DNA of 64,000 bases from Bacteroides zoogleoformans (GCF_002998435.1 NZ_CP027231.1:2335001-2399000), one strand, 5' to 3'. Shown: positions 36,135 to 45,060, counted from the first letter of the stretch. Translations and numbers: made by a program. Notes: generated by a model from the letters alone, not told the origin.

Positions 36135-36446
36135 ATGGATTTCTTAAACGAATATCATTTGTCCGGTCTTCTCATCGGTATCTGTACATTTCTTATTATC
36201 GGCCTGTTCCACCCCATAGTCGTAAAGGCCGAATACTATTGGGGAACCAAATGCTGGTGGTTTTTCCTCCTGCTTGGGGTCAGTGGCGTCATAGCTTCTC
36301 TCTGCACGGAGAGTATTATGGTTGCTTCTTTGCTGGGCGTATTCGCTTTCTCTTCCTTCTGGAGTATTAAAGAGATATTTGAGCAGGAAGAGCGTGTAAG
36401 GAAGGGATGGTTTCCCAAGAATCCTAAAAGAACCTATAAGTTTTAA
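36135..36446 (+). CDS. DUF4491 membrane protein
   Basis: A 103-residue protein with three membrane helices (LLIGICTFLIIGLFHPIVV, WWFFLLLGVSGVIASLC, MVASLLGVFAFSSFWSI) and a short C-terminal tail ending KNPKRTYKF. It matches the small DUF4491 family of Bacteroidetes and anaerobes, function unknown. It is tandem with the Lrp/AsnC regulator. Confidence 0.8.
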   Translation: MDFLNEYHLSGLLIGICTFLIIGLFHPIVVKAEYYWGTKCWWFFLLLGVSGVIASLCTESIMVASLLGVFAFSSFWSIKEIFEQEERVRKGWFPKNPKRTYKF

Positions 36447-36523
36447 GGAATGGCTGTTATCCTACCTCCTTCTCAAGACTCTTTTCCGGGTATATCTGTG
36501 TCAGTTTGATATAAGAATGACAG

Positions 36524-36768
36524 AATGTTTCAGAAACTTCGTACCATGCCGGAAATAGTGTCCGGGCGGAAACTCTTTTAATAAGAGCTCCGCATCTTCT
36601 CCGCATCCGCTCCGTATATCCTCCGTATCATCTCCGTATCACCTCCGTATATCCTCCGCTTATATAGATACGGAGAAGGTCTGGGGAAGACACGGCGTTG
36701 ATACGGTTGGGGTATGGTTTCGGTGGTAAGAATGTATTGGTTGGCCGCATATTAGGATGATAGATGTG
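36524..36768. repeat. dispersed intergenic repeat, copy B (with 11-bp tandem units)
   Basis: The second copy of the element at 11796-12072. It shares AATGTTTCAGAAACTTCGTA, the AAATAGTGTCCG block, the degenerate 11-bp units (CTCCGTATCAC), the inverted CTCCG...GATACGGAG pair, GGGGAAGACACGGCGTTGAT and the GGTTTCGGTGGTA tail. It has fewer tandem units than copy A. It lies between the convergent DUF4491 gene and the DprA-like gene. Confidence 0.8.
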
Positions 36769-36902
36769 CTTCATTCCACCATCGGCATTTGCAAACGCAA
36801 CGATGGATACCACCAAAGCCTTTGGCTCTATTTGAATGCTCTTGCGATCAAACGTCTGACCTTCCTTGCGGGTTATTATATCTTATATAGTCATAGTGGA
36901 AA

Positions 36903-37367
36903 TTATAATGTTATTATTTTTTGTTTATTATTAAAGGCGGCCTTAAGCGCATAGAGACTGCTTTGCTCGGTCACGCCAATGAATAATATCCTGTCGGCCA
37001 TTTCGCAAACCCACCTATTCCTCATCATTGCTGTGTCCTTTGACTGACGTGCCGCATTACTTACAGACACTATCAATAGTCTGTTTTGAGTTAACACTTC
37101 TTGTAATTCCTTAGGGATGGCTTTATACATTCGCCGGGCAATAACAAGAATAATCGGTTGGCTGCCTTTCAGCAGGAAGTGAAGCACATCCTGTTCCAAT
37201 TTACTGTTAAATCCACTGATGATACAGTCTCCACGACTGCGCATATCCGTAGCCCAATCATATACCCGCAACACCGTCTCGGAAGCGATATTACTCGATG
37301 CGAGGAAGGCTGTCTTTTGCAAATTCAACAGTTCCCTGTTGCCAAGATATTGTGTGTGCACTGTCAT
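36903..37367 (-). CDS. DprA/SLOG-like Rossmann-fold protein
   Basis: A 154-residue single-domain protein resembling the DprA/Smf (SLOG) nucleotide- or DNA-binding fold: VLRVYDWATDMRSRG, GDCIISGFNSKLEQDVLHFL (the SGxxxGxD-type segment, altered), then GSQPIILVIARRMYKAIP. It is much shorter than true DprA (about 300-370 residues) and lacks the flanking domains. Its start overlaps the RhuM-family stop by 4 bp, so the two are an operon. SLOG proteins include ligand sensors in defence systems; role here unknown. Confidence 0.65.
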   Translation of the reverse strand: MTVHTQYLGNRELLNLQKTAFLASSNIASETVLRVYDWATDMRSRGDCIISGFNSKLEQDVLHFLLKGSQPIILVIARRMYKAIPKELQEVLTQNRLLIVSVSNAARQSKDTAMMRNRWVCEMADRILFIGVTEQSSLYALKAAFNNKQKIITL

Positions 37368-38404
37368 TGATGATTCTCTCCGTCGCCTTTCTTCTTTTTA
37401 TTGTTCTTTCGTGGTGCGATACGCTTCAGGTCTTGGTCGAGTTGCTTGATACTTTCAAAGTGCTCTATTTGCCGTTGCTGCTCTTTGTAAGCAACGTATT
37501 CCTTTGTAGCTTTGGCTACTGCCAGCTTGTGAGAAATTGTGCCGGCATGCTCAAGGATATTCTTCTCGTTCATGGTGAGTACAAGTCGCAGCTTCTGCAC
37601 CCAGTCACGCATGTACATTGGTTTCTCGGCCAACGCCTGCGCCTCGGCATAGGCAAGGAACTGCTCTACGATAAGTTTCAACTGTCCAATCTCTTTCTCA
37701 TTCAGGTAGTTCTTACCTATCAAGACATCATTCTTGGTTACTTTCCCCTCTTTTTCCGTAGAAGTAAGTCCCATCATCGGTAGTGAGGCATTAGCACGAT
37801 AATAAATAAGTTCGGCAGCCGTCTTTCCGCTGACAGCCCAAAGTAGCTTGTTCTGTATTTCCTTGAAGAAGGCCAATGTCATCTCAGCAGATGGATTATA
37901 GTCGATGCTCGTTGCGTATATATCCTTTATCTGCTGATAAAACACCTTCTCAGAAAGGCGTATCTCACGAATGCGGTCTAAGAGTTCTTTAAAGTAGTTA
38001 TAGGAAGAACCCGTCTTGAATCGCTCATCGTTCAGCGCAAAGCCTTTGATGATATATTCTCTTAGTCGCTGTGTAGCCCAAATGCGGAACTGCGTGCCTT
38101 GCTGAGACTTCACCCGATAACCTACCGAGATGATAACATCGAGGTTGTAATAATCCACCTGATAAGTTTTCCCATCCGTTGCAGTTGTTGCATAATTTGC
38201 AACAACTGAAGGAGCTTGCAATTCTCCTTCCTCAAATATGTTCTTAACATGCCGTGAAATGGTAGATTTATCACGCCCGAAGAGTGTTGCCATTTGGTCT
38301 AATGACAGCCACACGGTTTCGTTTTCAAATCGCACATCTATTTTTATCTTTCCATCTTCCGACTGGTAGATAAGCATATTGTCGTTGTTGCTTGCTTCCA
38401 TCAT
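37364..38404 (-). CDS. RhuM-family protein (virulence RhuM domain)
   Basis: A 346-residue protein of the RhuM family (named from Salmonella pathogenicity island genes). The N-terminus carries a helix-turn-helix-like region (LDQMATLFGRDKSTISRHV), followed by the conserved core (YYNLDVIISVGYRVKSQQGTQF...REYIIKGFALNDERF) and a basic C-terminus ending KKKKGDGENHQ. RhuM genes are common next to restriction-modification and toxin genes and are suspected to be defence or addiction factors. Here it is first in an operon with the DprA-like gene. Confidence 0.85.
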   Translation of the reverse strand: MMEASNNDNMLIYQSEDGKIKIDVRFENETVWLSLDQMATLFGRDKSTISRHVKNIFEEGELQAPSVVANYATTATDGKTYQVDYYNLDVIISVGYRVKSQQGTQFRIWATQRLREYIIKGFALNDERFKTGSSYNYFKELLDRIREIRLSEKVFYQQIKDIYATSIDYNPSAEMTLAFFKEIQNKLLWAVSGKTAAELIYYRANASLPMMGLTSTEKEGKVTKNDVLIGKNYLNEKEIGQLKLIVEQFLAYAEAQALAEKPMYMRDWVQKLRLVLTMNEKNILEHAGTISHKLAVAKATKEYVAYKEQQRQIEHFESIKQLDQDLKRIAPRKNNKKKKGDGENHQ

Positions 38405-38479
38405 TCTATTCTTTATTTATTGTCTCATACGAGATGCTCCTTGCTTTCGTCTAATGTTTTATGGCTTCCTTATTCTAAT

Positions 38480-38782
38480 TTACAACTGTGGGGATTGTAA
38501 TATACTTCGGTCTTTTCCAAAATAATCATCCCAGATGATACGTAACTGCAAAGCATCTGTATGACCTTCGGATAAAAACATACGCTCTTCTCTATAACCA
38601 TTACGAGATGTTATCAAATCGTATGGTCCCCAAGTTCCTAATAACTTAACTCCTTCAAGAGTGCCCTCATTTACAATCTCTATACGAACATTACGAGCAT
38701 CGGCCTGCTCTGAATTATAGAAACGGATTCGCCGGCTGCCTTTTTCGTTATGGATAATATTGCACTCAACTTTGGCTTGCAA
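38480..38782 (-). CDS. truncated hypothetical protein
   Basis: About 100 codons from a TTG; the frame stays open for about 25 more codons upstream (SRSKKQEKFLNELQIKKI...) with no ATG start. The upstream part looks like a coiled coil, followed by a beta-rich domain (CNIIHNEKGSRRIRFYNSEQ, VRIEIVNEGTLEGVKLLGTW). I do not recognise the family. It seems to be the C-terminal part of a larger protein cut off on the side facing the IS remnant. Confidence 0.45.
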   Translation of the reverse strand: MQAKVECNIIHNEKGSRRIRFYNSEQADARNVRIEIVNEGTLEGVKLLGTWGPYDLITSRNGYREERMFLSEGHTDALQLRIIWDDYFGKDRSILQSPQL

Positions 38783-38939
38783 TTCTTGGTTTTCTGCTTT
38801 TTTTATTTTTTTATTTGTAACTCATTCAAGAACTTTTCTTGCTTCTTGCTTCTTGATTATCTTATCGTGACGATAATACATAAATAATCTGAATTAGTCA
38901 AGACTTAATCTGACAGTTACGCATAAAAAAGAATAATTT

Positions 38940-39246
38940 TGTAACAGAGAAAACCACGAGTACGAGCTGTATCCGGCCGTGGAGGACATAGACCATTCCA
39001 AAATCAAGGCGAAAAGCCCACAAACAAACGGTATCTGCGAGAGATTTAACAGAACTGTGCAGAATGAGTTCTACGCTATTGCAGAAAATATATGTATCTA
39101 TCGAACAGCTGCAAACAGACCTTGATGCATGGATGAACGCTTACAACACGGAAAGGACACATTCCGGAAAGCACTGTTTCGGGAAAACGCCGATGCCGCC
39201 TATCTTAAAAGATAAATCGGCGTCATCAGCGTCTGAAAAATCATAT
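38940..39246 (+). pseudogene. IS481-like transposase C-terminal remnant, frameshifted
   Basis: Two adjoining frames together read an integrase-core C-terminus: NREN..HEYELYPAVEDIDHSK, then SPQTNGICERFNRTVQNEF (the conserved Glu of the DDE triad is in this segment), and after a frameshift near 39080 IYVSIEQLQTDLDAWMNAYN and ERTHSGKHCFGKTPM. The N-terminal two thirds are absent. The remnant ends at the 3' end of the barrel-protein gene. Confidence 0.75.
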
Positions 39247-39247
39247 C

Positions 39248-40030
39248 CTAAAACTTATATCCGAAGCCCAGATTCAGGTAGATGGGATACATATCGAACG
39301 TGATGGTCTTGAAATCTCGTTTAAATACGTTGCAGAAAGCCCAAGTAAAATCGGCGTTGACCGAGAAATGGCGGAATGCTTGCCACGTGCCGCCTATCTG
39401 TGCCCCGTACTGGAAACGACGGAGGTCGGAACTGAAATCATAGGTCGACGACTTGCCGTCCGTAAATTCCACTTTCTCGCCCGTAGGCGTACCTTCGCGC
39501 AAGTAACCGTCGCTCACCGAACCGGAGAAGTTGCCGTCCATACGATAGGATACATACATGCCGGCACGCACTTTCCAACTGCCGTTGAACCGATAATTGG
39601 CCATCACCGGCAAGGTGAGGAACGTGCTGTTGTAGTTCGTCTCCACCCGTCCTGTCCATCGTCCGGCCACCTTGTTGCCGTCGTTCAGTATTTCCGTGCC
39701 GTAATTCTTCACCCTTGCATCTGTCTTCATGCCTTTTTCCTCGATACGCAGCCCCACCGATACGCCCCGGTTCTTCTTGCGGCCCAGCCACTTCGTGACG
39801 GTTCCTTCCACCACCCCATTGAATTTCGGGCTGAAGCTGTTTACTTCGCGAATCTCTTCGGGCAACGGGATGGGCGACGCCCCGCCTATGTTTACGCCGG
39901 CCTTCACCTCATACTCCCAACCGTTTCTCTCGGACAGTCTTAAGCTCTGATTCCTGTCTTGTTGCGCCATAGTCGTCACCGACCAAAGGCCGAGGGCCGT
40001 CGCAATGAGTCCCTTAAAATATATCTTCAT
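39248..40030 (-). CDS. outer-membrane beta-barrel protein
   Basis: A 260-residue protein with a signal peptide ending TTMAQQ. Alternating strands are visible (GWEYEVKAGVNIGG, KFNGVVEGTVTKWLG, RGVSVGLRIEEKGMKT, SWKVRAGMYVSYRMDG), ending MYPIYLNLGFGYKF with the typical aromatic C-terminus. It is encoded 11 bp after the PCMD lipoprotein gene, so the two are an operon. The OMP_b-brl_2-type porin family is the likely home. Confidence 0.85.
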   Translation of the reverse strand: MKIYFKGLIATALGLWSVTTMAQQDRNQSLRLSERNGWEYEVKAGVNIGGASPIPLPEEIREVNSFSPKFNGVVEGTVTKWLGRKKNRGVSVGLRIEEKGMKTDARVKNYGTEILNDGNKVAGRWTGRVETNYNSTFLTLPVMANYRFNGSWKVRAGMYVSYRMDGNFSGSVSDGYLREGTPTGEKVEFTDGKSSTYDFSSDLRRFQYGAQIGGTWQAFRHFSVNADFTWAFCNVFKRDFKTITFDMYPIYLNLGFGYKF

Positions 40031-40041
40031 GACTATTGTTT

Positions 40042-41166
40042 TTATTTATAATACAAGTTCATCTCATCTACATACAACGTGCTGCCCACAGCCCCATTGA
40101 AATAAGCTCCTCCCTCGCTCGAGGAGAGCACGATGGCAAGGTTGTATTTGCCGTTGCGCAATTTCTCCGCCTCAATCGTTCTGCCTCCTATGGGTTTGAA
40201 CTCAGCCGAGAAATGCGTCCATTCGTCCGCCTCCTTACGATTCTCCACCTGTGCCATCATCACGATATTCTCGTGTTTTTTGATGTTGGTTCCGTCGAGG
40301 TAGGGCACTTCTTTGGTCACTTCATACATCACGGCATAGATGTCGAAAAGATCTTTCTTTTCCGATTGTTCTTCACTGTTCTTATTGATATATTTCTCGC
40401 CGGCTTTGTATTTGAAATAACCGTCCAGCCCCAACGGCATCATGCGGAAAGGTACACCGAAATGAGTCGATTTGGCCATATTGCCCATATTGATTACAAA
40501 CTCGCCTATGAAAAGGTTTCCTGCTGCCAAAGGAGCTTGAAACATCGCCCCGAGCGTGCCGGTGGAACGGGTGACAAGTTTGGCGCACTTACCTTTGTAT
40601 CCGTTCTCTGCCTGACTGGTGGGATAGTCCGTGGCGGGAGCGGTGCTGTTGGTTATCATGAATCCCGCATTGCCGCTGCTCCAGTCCATATCGGCCCCTT
40701 CGATGGTCCGGTCGTAAAAGATGTGGTAAAACTTCCGTGGCTCGGCCGTAGGATCCCATTCGTCCTTGTACTCATAATATCTGATGTTCTCGAAATGATA
40801 CTCCGTAGCCGGGCTTTCGGAGATGAACGAAACTTTATAAGTCTTCTTCCACTGTCTGTCCTGAGATGTAACAGTATAGGTTTGCGGCGTGGTGAAATCC
40901 CTCATCGTACCGCCGGCAGGTTCTATCGTTGCCCCTGCCGTCAACGTGAAAGTGGGCGCAAGGTTTGTCAAGTCCTCCCATCCGTTGACATAAAGCTTTA
41001 CTTCAGTATTAGTAATCACCGGTTCGCGAATAAGCAGATTTCCACTCACGGCGCATGCCACGATGTCTGCTTCTGCATTTGCTGCCTCGTCCTTGATACA
41101 CGACGTCGTCCATGTGGCGACACACAGTCCCACAAAAGCAACCTTTGTTATTCCTTTCAATTTCAT
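40042..41166 (-). CDS. PCMD-domain lipoprotein
   Basis: A 374-residue lipoprotein (lipobox TTSC, Cys23) with an N-terminal bacterial Ig-like repeat region and a C-terminal PCMD (putative carbohydrate metabolism) domain: ENIRYYEYKDEWDPTAEPRKFYHIFYD, and SEGGAYFNGAVGSTLYVDEMNLYY (given in short pieces). PCMD proteins are cell-surface and suspected to bind glycans. It is first of an operon with a barrel protein, and a TACCTTTG -7 box lies at 41268-41275. Confidence 0.85.
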   Translation of the reverse strand: MKLKGITKVAFVGLCVATWTTSCIKDEAANAEADIVACAVSGNLLIREPVITNTEVKLYVNGWEDLTNLAPTFTLTAGATIEPAGGTMRDFTTPQTYTVTSQDRQWKKTYKVSFISESPATEYHFENIRYYEYKDEWDPTAEPRKFYHIFYDRTIEGADMDWSSGNAGFMITNSTAPATDYPTSQAENGYKGKCAKLVTRSTGTLGAMFQAPLAAGNLFIGEFVINMGNMAKSTHFGVPFRMMPLGLDGYFKYKAGEKYINKNSEEQSEKKDLFDIYAVMYEVTKEVPYLDGTNIKKHENIVMMAQVENRKEADEWTHFSAEFKPIGGRTIEAEKLRNGKYNLAIVLSSSEGGAYFNGAVGSTLYVDEMNLYYK

Positions 41167-41267
41167 ACCTCAAATGTTTTTATCTGTTTTTATTTCAACC
41201 TCCTTCCACTTTGTGTTCGGGCGTTTTTGTGCGCAAAAAGGGAGTTTGGTTTATATTATATGGGTCG

Positions 41268-41275
41268 CAAAGGTA
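41268..41275 (-). promoter_or_regulatory. -7 box of the PCMD-barrel operon promoter
   Basis: On the minus strand the sequence reads TACCTTTG, matching TAnnTTTG, 102 bp upstream of the PCMD start. Confidence 0.45.
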
Positions 41276-41394
41276 CAATTTCTTTCGAAAATACAGAAAA
41301 GCTCGTCTCCGTCCTTTCTATGATTTATCAGTGTGGATATGTACCCTTTTTTATAGTTCTTTTTTAGTAACTATTCGGCGATAGGTGCACAAAA

Positions 41395-41493
41395 TATTTG
41401 TGTCCGTTGAATAAGAACATCTATTCTGAATTTAAGAAAGAGGACATCGGCATACCGTTTCCACAGTTGACAGTGTATCAGGCAAAAGATTGA
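41395..41493 (+). pseudogene. MscS-like channel C-terminal remnant
   Basis: About 32 codons read LNKNIYSEFKKEDIGIPFPQ followed by a short tail and stop at 41491-41493. The IPFPQ block and preceding EFKKEDI match the end of small mechanosensitive channels. No upstream part is present; the 41276-41394 stretch shows no coding signal. It is a leftover of a deleted gene. Confidence 0.6.
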
Positions 41494-41518
41494 TGCCGGC
41501 AGTTTTCCGTCCTGCCTT

Positions 41519-42445
41519 TTACCTCTTTAACGGCAGTCTTGGAAACAGTTTCCTGAAGCGTATCAAGTAGGCGTTGATATTACTGCCGGCTATGATGAAC
41601 GTCACGGCCAAAATAATCAGCACTATTCCAAGACACAGTCTGGGCGTAAGTTGCTCGCCGAAGATGGTCACTCCGAAAAAAACGGCAGTCACGGGTTCCA
41701 AGGCGCCGAGTATGGCTGTCGGGGTGGAGCCGATGTACTGGATGGCTTGTGTGGTGCAGAGGAAAGAAATAGCGGTGGGAAATACGGCCAATGCGAACAG
41801 ATTGCCCCATAAATACCATTTATCAACAATATACAGGGTTTGACCGAAGTCTACGCGAACCAGAAAGAGCGAGAGCCCGAATAGCAATACGTAGAAAGTT
41901 ATTTTCAGCGTGGCCACATCTTTCAGCCGCGGGCGGTTGACACCTACAATATAGATGGCATAGGAGAGGGAGGAGATTACTACCAATGCAATGCCCGTCA
42001 GACTGAGTGTGGTGCCGTCATCACCTTTATACAAAAGTGCAATGCCGCTCAAGGCAAGGAAAATGCACAAGATGGTTTGCAGGGTGATTTTTTCTTTAAA
42101 TACAAATGCCATGATCACTGCGACCAGAATGGGGTAGACAAACAGTATCGTTGAAGCGATGCCTGCTTCCATATAGTTATAACTTTGAAACAAGGTCAGG
42201 GAGGAAACAGCCACTAAGCATCCCAATGCAATCAACGGCAACACGTCTTGCTTTCTCAGCTTAAAACTCCTGCCTCTGGCCTTGAGCATGATACCTAAGA
42301 TGGAAATGGCGAACAAGTATCTGAAAAACAGAACGGAGTCCGGATCCATCCCTTCTTTGTAGAGCGGGAGGGCAAAAAGAGGGTTCATGCCGTAGGATGC
42401 GGCAGCGATGCTTCCCAATATATAGCCTTTTACCTTTGCATTCAT
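41519..42445 (-). CDS. EamA/DMT-family transporter
   Basis: A membrane transporter with ten predicted helices and two EamA repeats. Start 42445 (MNAKVKGYILGSIAAASYGM) is preferred because the first helix begins there; in-frame starts at 42478 and 42523 would add a hydrophilic extension. The pattern FFRYLFAISILG and YIGSTPTAILGALEPVTAVFFG is typical of the drug/metabolite transporter superfamily. The substrate is unknown. It is monocistronic and transcribed away from ribD. Confidence 0.88.
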   Translation of the reverse strand: MNAKVKGYILGSIAAASYGMNPLFALPLYKEGMDPDSVLFFRYLFAISILGIMLKARGRSFKLRKQDVLPLIALGCLVAVSSLTLFQSYNYMEAGIASTILFVYPILVAVIMAFVFKEKITLQTILCIFLALSGIALLYKGDDGTTLSLTGIALVVISSLSYAIYIVGVNRPRLKDVATLKITFYVLLFGLSLFLVRVDFGQTLYIVDKWYLWGNLFALAVFPTAISFLCTTQAIQYIGSTPTAILGALEPVTAVFFGVTIFGEQLTPRLCLGIVLIILAVTFIIAGSNINAYLIRFRKLFPRLPLKR

Positions 42446-42574
42446 ATGAGCCGTAAGTTGCTGTTCGTTTCGATTCATCGTTTTTGAGACTTGCAAAGGT
42501 AAATCATACTTTTTATTCTTCAACCTTTTTCTTAGGGAAAATAAATACTCTTTTCATCCTATGTGGGGCAGATG

Positions 42575-43651
42575 TTATCCGGCATTTGCCCTGTTGGCCT
42601 GTCTATAGTGGCGGAAATTCCGGCCGAATACCAGTGAGACTTCGAAAGGCATATCATCGCTTATCTTCGGAGCCTTGGCACCGGAATGAAGCAGGACGGG
42701 TGCTGTTTCTACAAAGGCCTCGTCCCACAAACCGGCATCGATGAACGATTGCAATAACATGCTGCCGCCTTCTACGAGAAGTGATTGCAGCCTGCGTTCA
42801 TAAAGGGCATGCATCATCTGCGGAAGTGTGTCTTGTGAGTAATCTATCGGAATATACTCCACATTGAGAGCTGCTTCGTGCGGCTTCTCGGTAAAAACAA
42901 GAGTAGGCGTGTTGCCGTCAAAGAGTTGCAGGGCGGGGGACAATGCTGCACTACGGTCGATGACGACACGTACGGGTGAACGGCCGTACCAATGACGAAC
43001 GGTCAGTCCGGGATTATCCAAGCGGGCTGTACGGGTACCCACCATGATGGCGCTATGCTCTGTACGCTTTTTGTGTACCAACATGGATGTCAACGGACTG
43101 GATAGCATAACCGGACAACCGTCTTTACGCTGCATGTCCAAATAGCCGTCGGCCGACTCCGCCCATTTTAACGTAATATAGGGACGGTGGAGGGTGTGGA
43201 AGGTAATAAACCGTCGAATGAGCTGTCTGCATTCCTCTTCCATAACCCCCACGATGACCTCACGTCCGGCATCTTTCAGTTTCCGTATGCCTCGTCCGGC
43301 CACTTCAGAAAAGGGGTCGATACATCCGATGACGATACGGGGAATTTGCTTTTCGATGATCAGGTCGGCACAGGGGGGCGTTTTCCCGTAATGCGAACAT
43401 GGTTCCAAACTGACATAAATGGTGGAGCGTTTCAGTAACGAAGGGTCTTTGACGGAACGGATGGCATTGACTTCGGCATGCGCCTCTCCGCAACGTATAT
43501 GATAGCCTTCGCCTATGATTTGTCTGTCGCATACAATCACTGCCCCTACCATCGGATTGGGGGCTGCGTTGCATCGTCCGTTCTGTGCTAACTGAATGCA
43601 ACGGCGCATGTATTTATATTCTTCTTCCATATATTCTTTATTGACGGTCAT
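42575..43651 (-). CDS. ribD: bifunctional riboflavin deaminase/reductase RibD
   Basis: A 358-residue enzyme of riboflavin synthesis. The N-terminal deaminase has the zinc motif HAEVNAI and PCSHYGKTPPC; the C-terminal reductase begins around residue 155 (YITLKWAESADGYLD) with VHKKRTEHSAIMVGTRTARLDNPGL. The 43651 start gives a short extra N-terminus; a start at 43630 is also possible. It is divergent from prmC, and no other riboflavin gene is in the window. Confidence 0.95.
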   Translation of the reverse strand: MTVNKEYMEEEYKYMRRCIQLAQNGRCNAAPNPMVGAVIVCDRQIIGEGYHIRCGEAHAEVNAIRSVKDPSLLKRSTIYVSLEPCSHYGKTPPCADLIIEKQIPRIVIGCIDPFSEVAGRGIRKLKDAGREVIVGVMEEECRQLIRRFITFHTLHRPYITLKWAESADGYLDMQRKDGCPVMLSSPLTSMLVHKKRTEHSAIMVGTRTARLDNPGLTVRHWYGRSPVRVVIDRSAALSPALQLFDGNTPTLVFTEKPHEAALNVEYIPIDYSQDTLPQMMHALYERRLQSLLVEGGSMLLQSFIDAGLWDEAFVETAPVLLHSGAKAPKISDDMPFEVSLVFGRNFRHYRQANRANAG

Positions 43652-43672
43652 TCTCTACTCGTTTTTTTTCTC

Positions 43673-43680
43673 TATTTTTG
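43673..43680 (+). promoter_or_regulatory. -7 box of the prmC promoter
   Basis: TATTTTTG matches TAnnTTTG, 16-25 bp before the candidate prmC starts. Confidence 0.5.
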
Positions 43681-43696
43681 CATCTTGATACAAAGA

Positions 43697-44551
43697 ATGT
43701 TTTTAATGAGTACCCCTGCCCGACATATCCGTACTGTTTTGCAATCTTGTTATTCCGCACGGGAGGCGGCCGCTCTTTGTCGCATCATTTGCTGTGAAAT
43801 GCTGGGGCAAAGCTCCGTGGATTATTATCTGGGCAAAGATATAATTTTATCTTCGAACAAGGAAAGAGAACTGGAAGGCATTCTGTGCCGCTTGTGCAAT
43901 TTTGAGCCGATACAATATATACAGGGTGTTGCACCATTCTTGGGACGCCTTTTTCACGTGGCTCCCGGTGTGTTGATTCCCCGCCCCGAAACCGCAGAAC
44001 TGGTGGAAGAGATGCTGAAAGAGATTGCACCGGACGGTCGCATTCTCGACATTGGTACCGGAAGCGGTTGTATAGCTGTCAGTTTGTCAAAAGAACTTCC
44101 CGAGGCGCAAATCACGGCTTGGGACATTTCGATAGAGGCTCTTTGCATAGCTGAAGGAAACAACAGGCAATTGCAGGCTTCTGTCTGTTTTGTTCGGCGC
44201 GATGTCCTGACATATCGGCCGACTGATGATGACCGTTTTGATGTGATAGTCAGCAATCCGCCTTATATTACGGAAGCCGAAAAGCAATATATGGAACGGA
44301 ATGTGACGGACTGGGAACCTTCTTCGGCCTTGTTTGTGCCGGATGCGGATCCCCTCCTTTTCTATCGCCGTATCGGAGAGTTGGGGCAAAGCATGCTGAC
44401 ACCGGGGGGTAAGCTCTATTTTGAAATTAACCGGGCATTCGGAGAGGCCATTGCGAGGATGCTTCGCGAACAAGGCTACACGAAAGTCCGTGTCCGAAAA
44501 GATATTTCCGGCAACGACCGGTATGTAATGGCAGAAAGAGGATGGAAATGA
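43697..44551 (+). CDS. prmC: peptide chain release factor N5-glutamine methyltransferase PrmC
   Basis: A 284-residue SAM methyltransferase that methylates the GGQ glutamine of release factors. The N-terminal helical domain is followed by VAPGVLIPRPETAELVEE, the SAM-binding ILDIGTGSGCIAVSL, and the catalytic NPPYI (VSNPPYITEAEK). The start at 43697 is chosen; 43706 is also plausible. The stop overlaps recX by 10 bp, making a translationally coupled pair. Confidence 0.93.
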   Translation: MFLMSTPARHIRTVLQSCYSAREAAALCRIICCEMLGQSSVDYYLGKDIILSSNKERELEGILCRLCNFEPIQYIQGVAPFLGRLFHVAPGVLIPRPETAELVEEMLKEIAPDGRILDIGTGSGCIAVSLSKELPEAQITAWDISIEALCIAEGNNRQLQASVCFVRRDVLTYRPTDDDRFDVIVSNPPYITEAEKQYMERNVTDWEPSSALFVPDADPLLFYRRIGELGQSMLTPGGKLYFEINRAFGEAIARMLREQGYTKVRVRKDISGNDRYVMAERGWK

Positions 44552-45018
44552 CCGAAACAGAGGCCCTGAAGCGGATGGAGTCTTATTGTTCCACTGCTGA
44601 ACATTGTCGGGCAGAGATAGTGGAAAAACTTCAGCGGATGGGTGTGAATCATGATGCCGTAGAACGCATTGTCAATCGCCTGATAACGGAAAGATATATA
44701 GACGAGGAGCGTTTTTGCCGTGCTTTTGTCAACGATAAATATCGTTTTGCCAAATGGGGGAAGTATAAAATAGGCAAGGCGCTTCAGCAAAAAGAAATCC
44801 CCTCGTCCGTTTACCGCACTTCTTTGGATGAGGTTGATGAAGAAGAATATCTCGCCATTCTTCGGAATTTGTTGGCGGCAAAGCGGAAGAGCATCCGAGC
44901 TAAAAGCGAATACGAACTGAAAGGCAAGTTGGTTCGCTTCGCGCTGAGTCGTGGATTTGAAATGAAGGATATACGTTGCTGCATCGATGTTTCCGACGAA
45001 AACGACTATACTGAATAA
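44542..45018 (+). CDS. recX: regulatory protein RecX
   Basis: A 158-residue RecX protein that modulates RecA filaments. It is all-helical with the family's three three-helix repeats: AEIVEKLQRMGV and IVNRLITERYIDEERFCRAF and FAKWGKYKIGKALQQKEIPSS. The start lies inside the end of prmC. recA is not nearby, as is usual in Bacteroidetes. Confidence 0.85.
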   Translation: MEMTETEALKRMESYCSTAEHCRAEIVEKLQRMGVNHDAVERIVNRLITERYIDEERFCRAFVNDKYRFAKWGKYKIGKALQQKEIPSSVYRTSLDEVDEEEYLAILRNLLAAKRKSIRAKSEYELKGKLVRFALSRGFEMKDIRCCIDVSDENDYTE

Positions 45019-45060
45019 AAAATATTTGGTATTCTCTTTTCTAATCTCATACAGTTTCTG

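Noticed and set aside
36757..36954. Short plus-strand frame after repeat copy B
   Set aside because: No domain, no promoter; overlaps the 3' end of the DprA-like gene.
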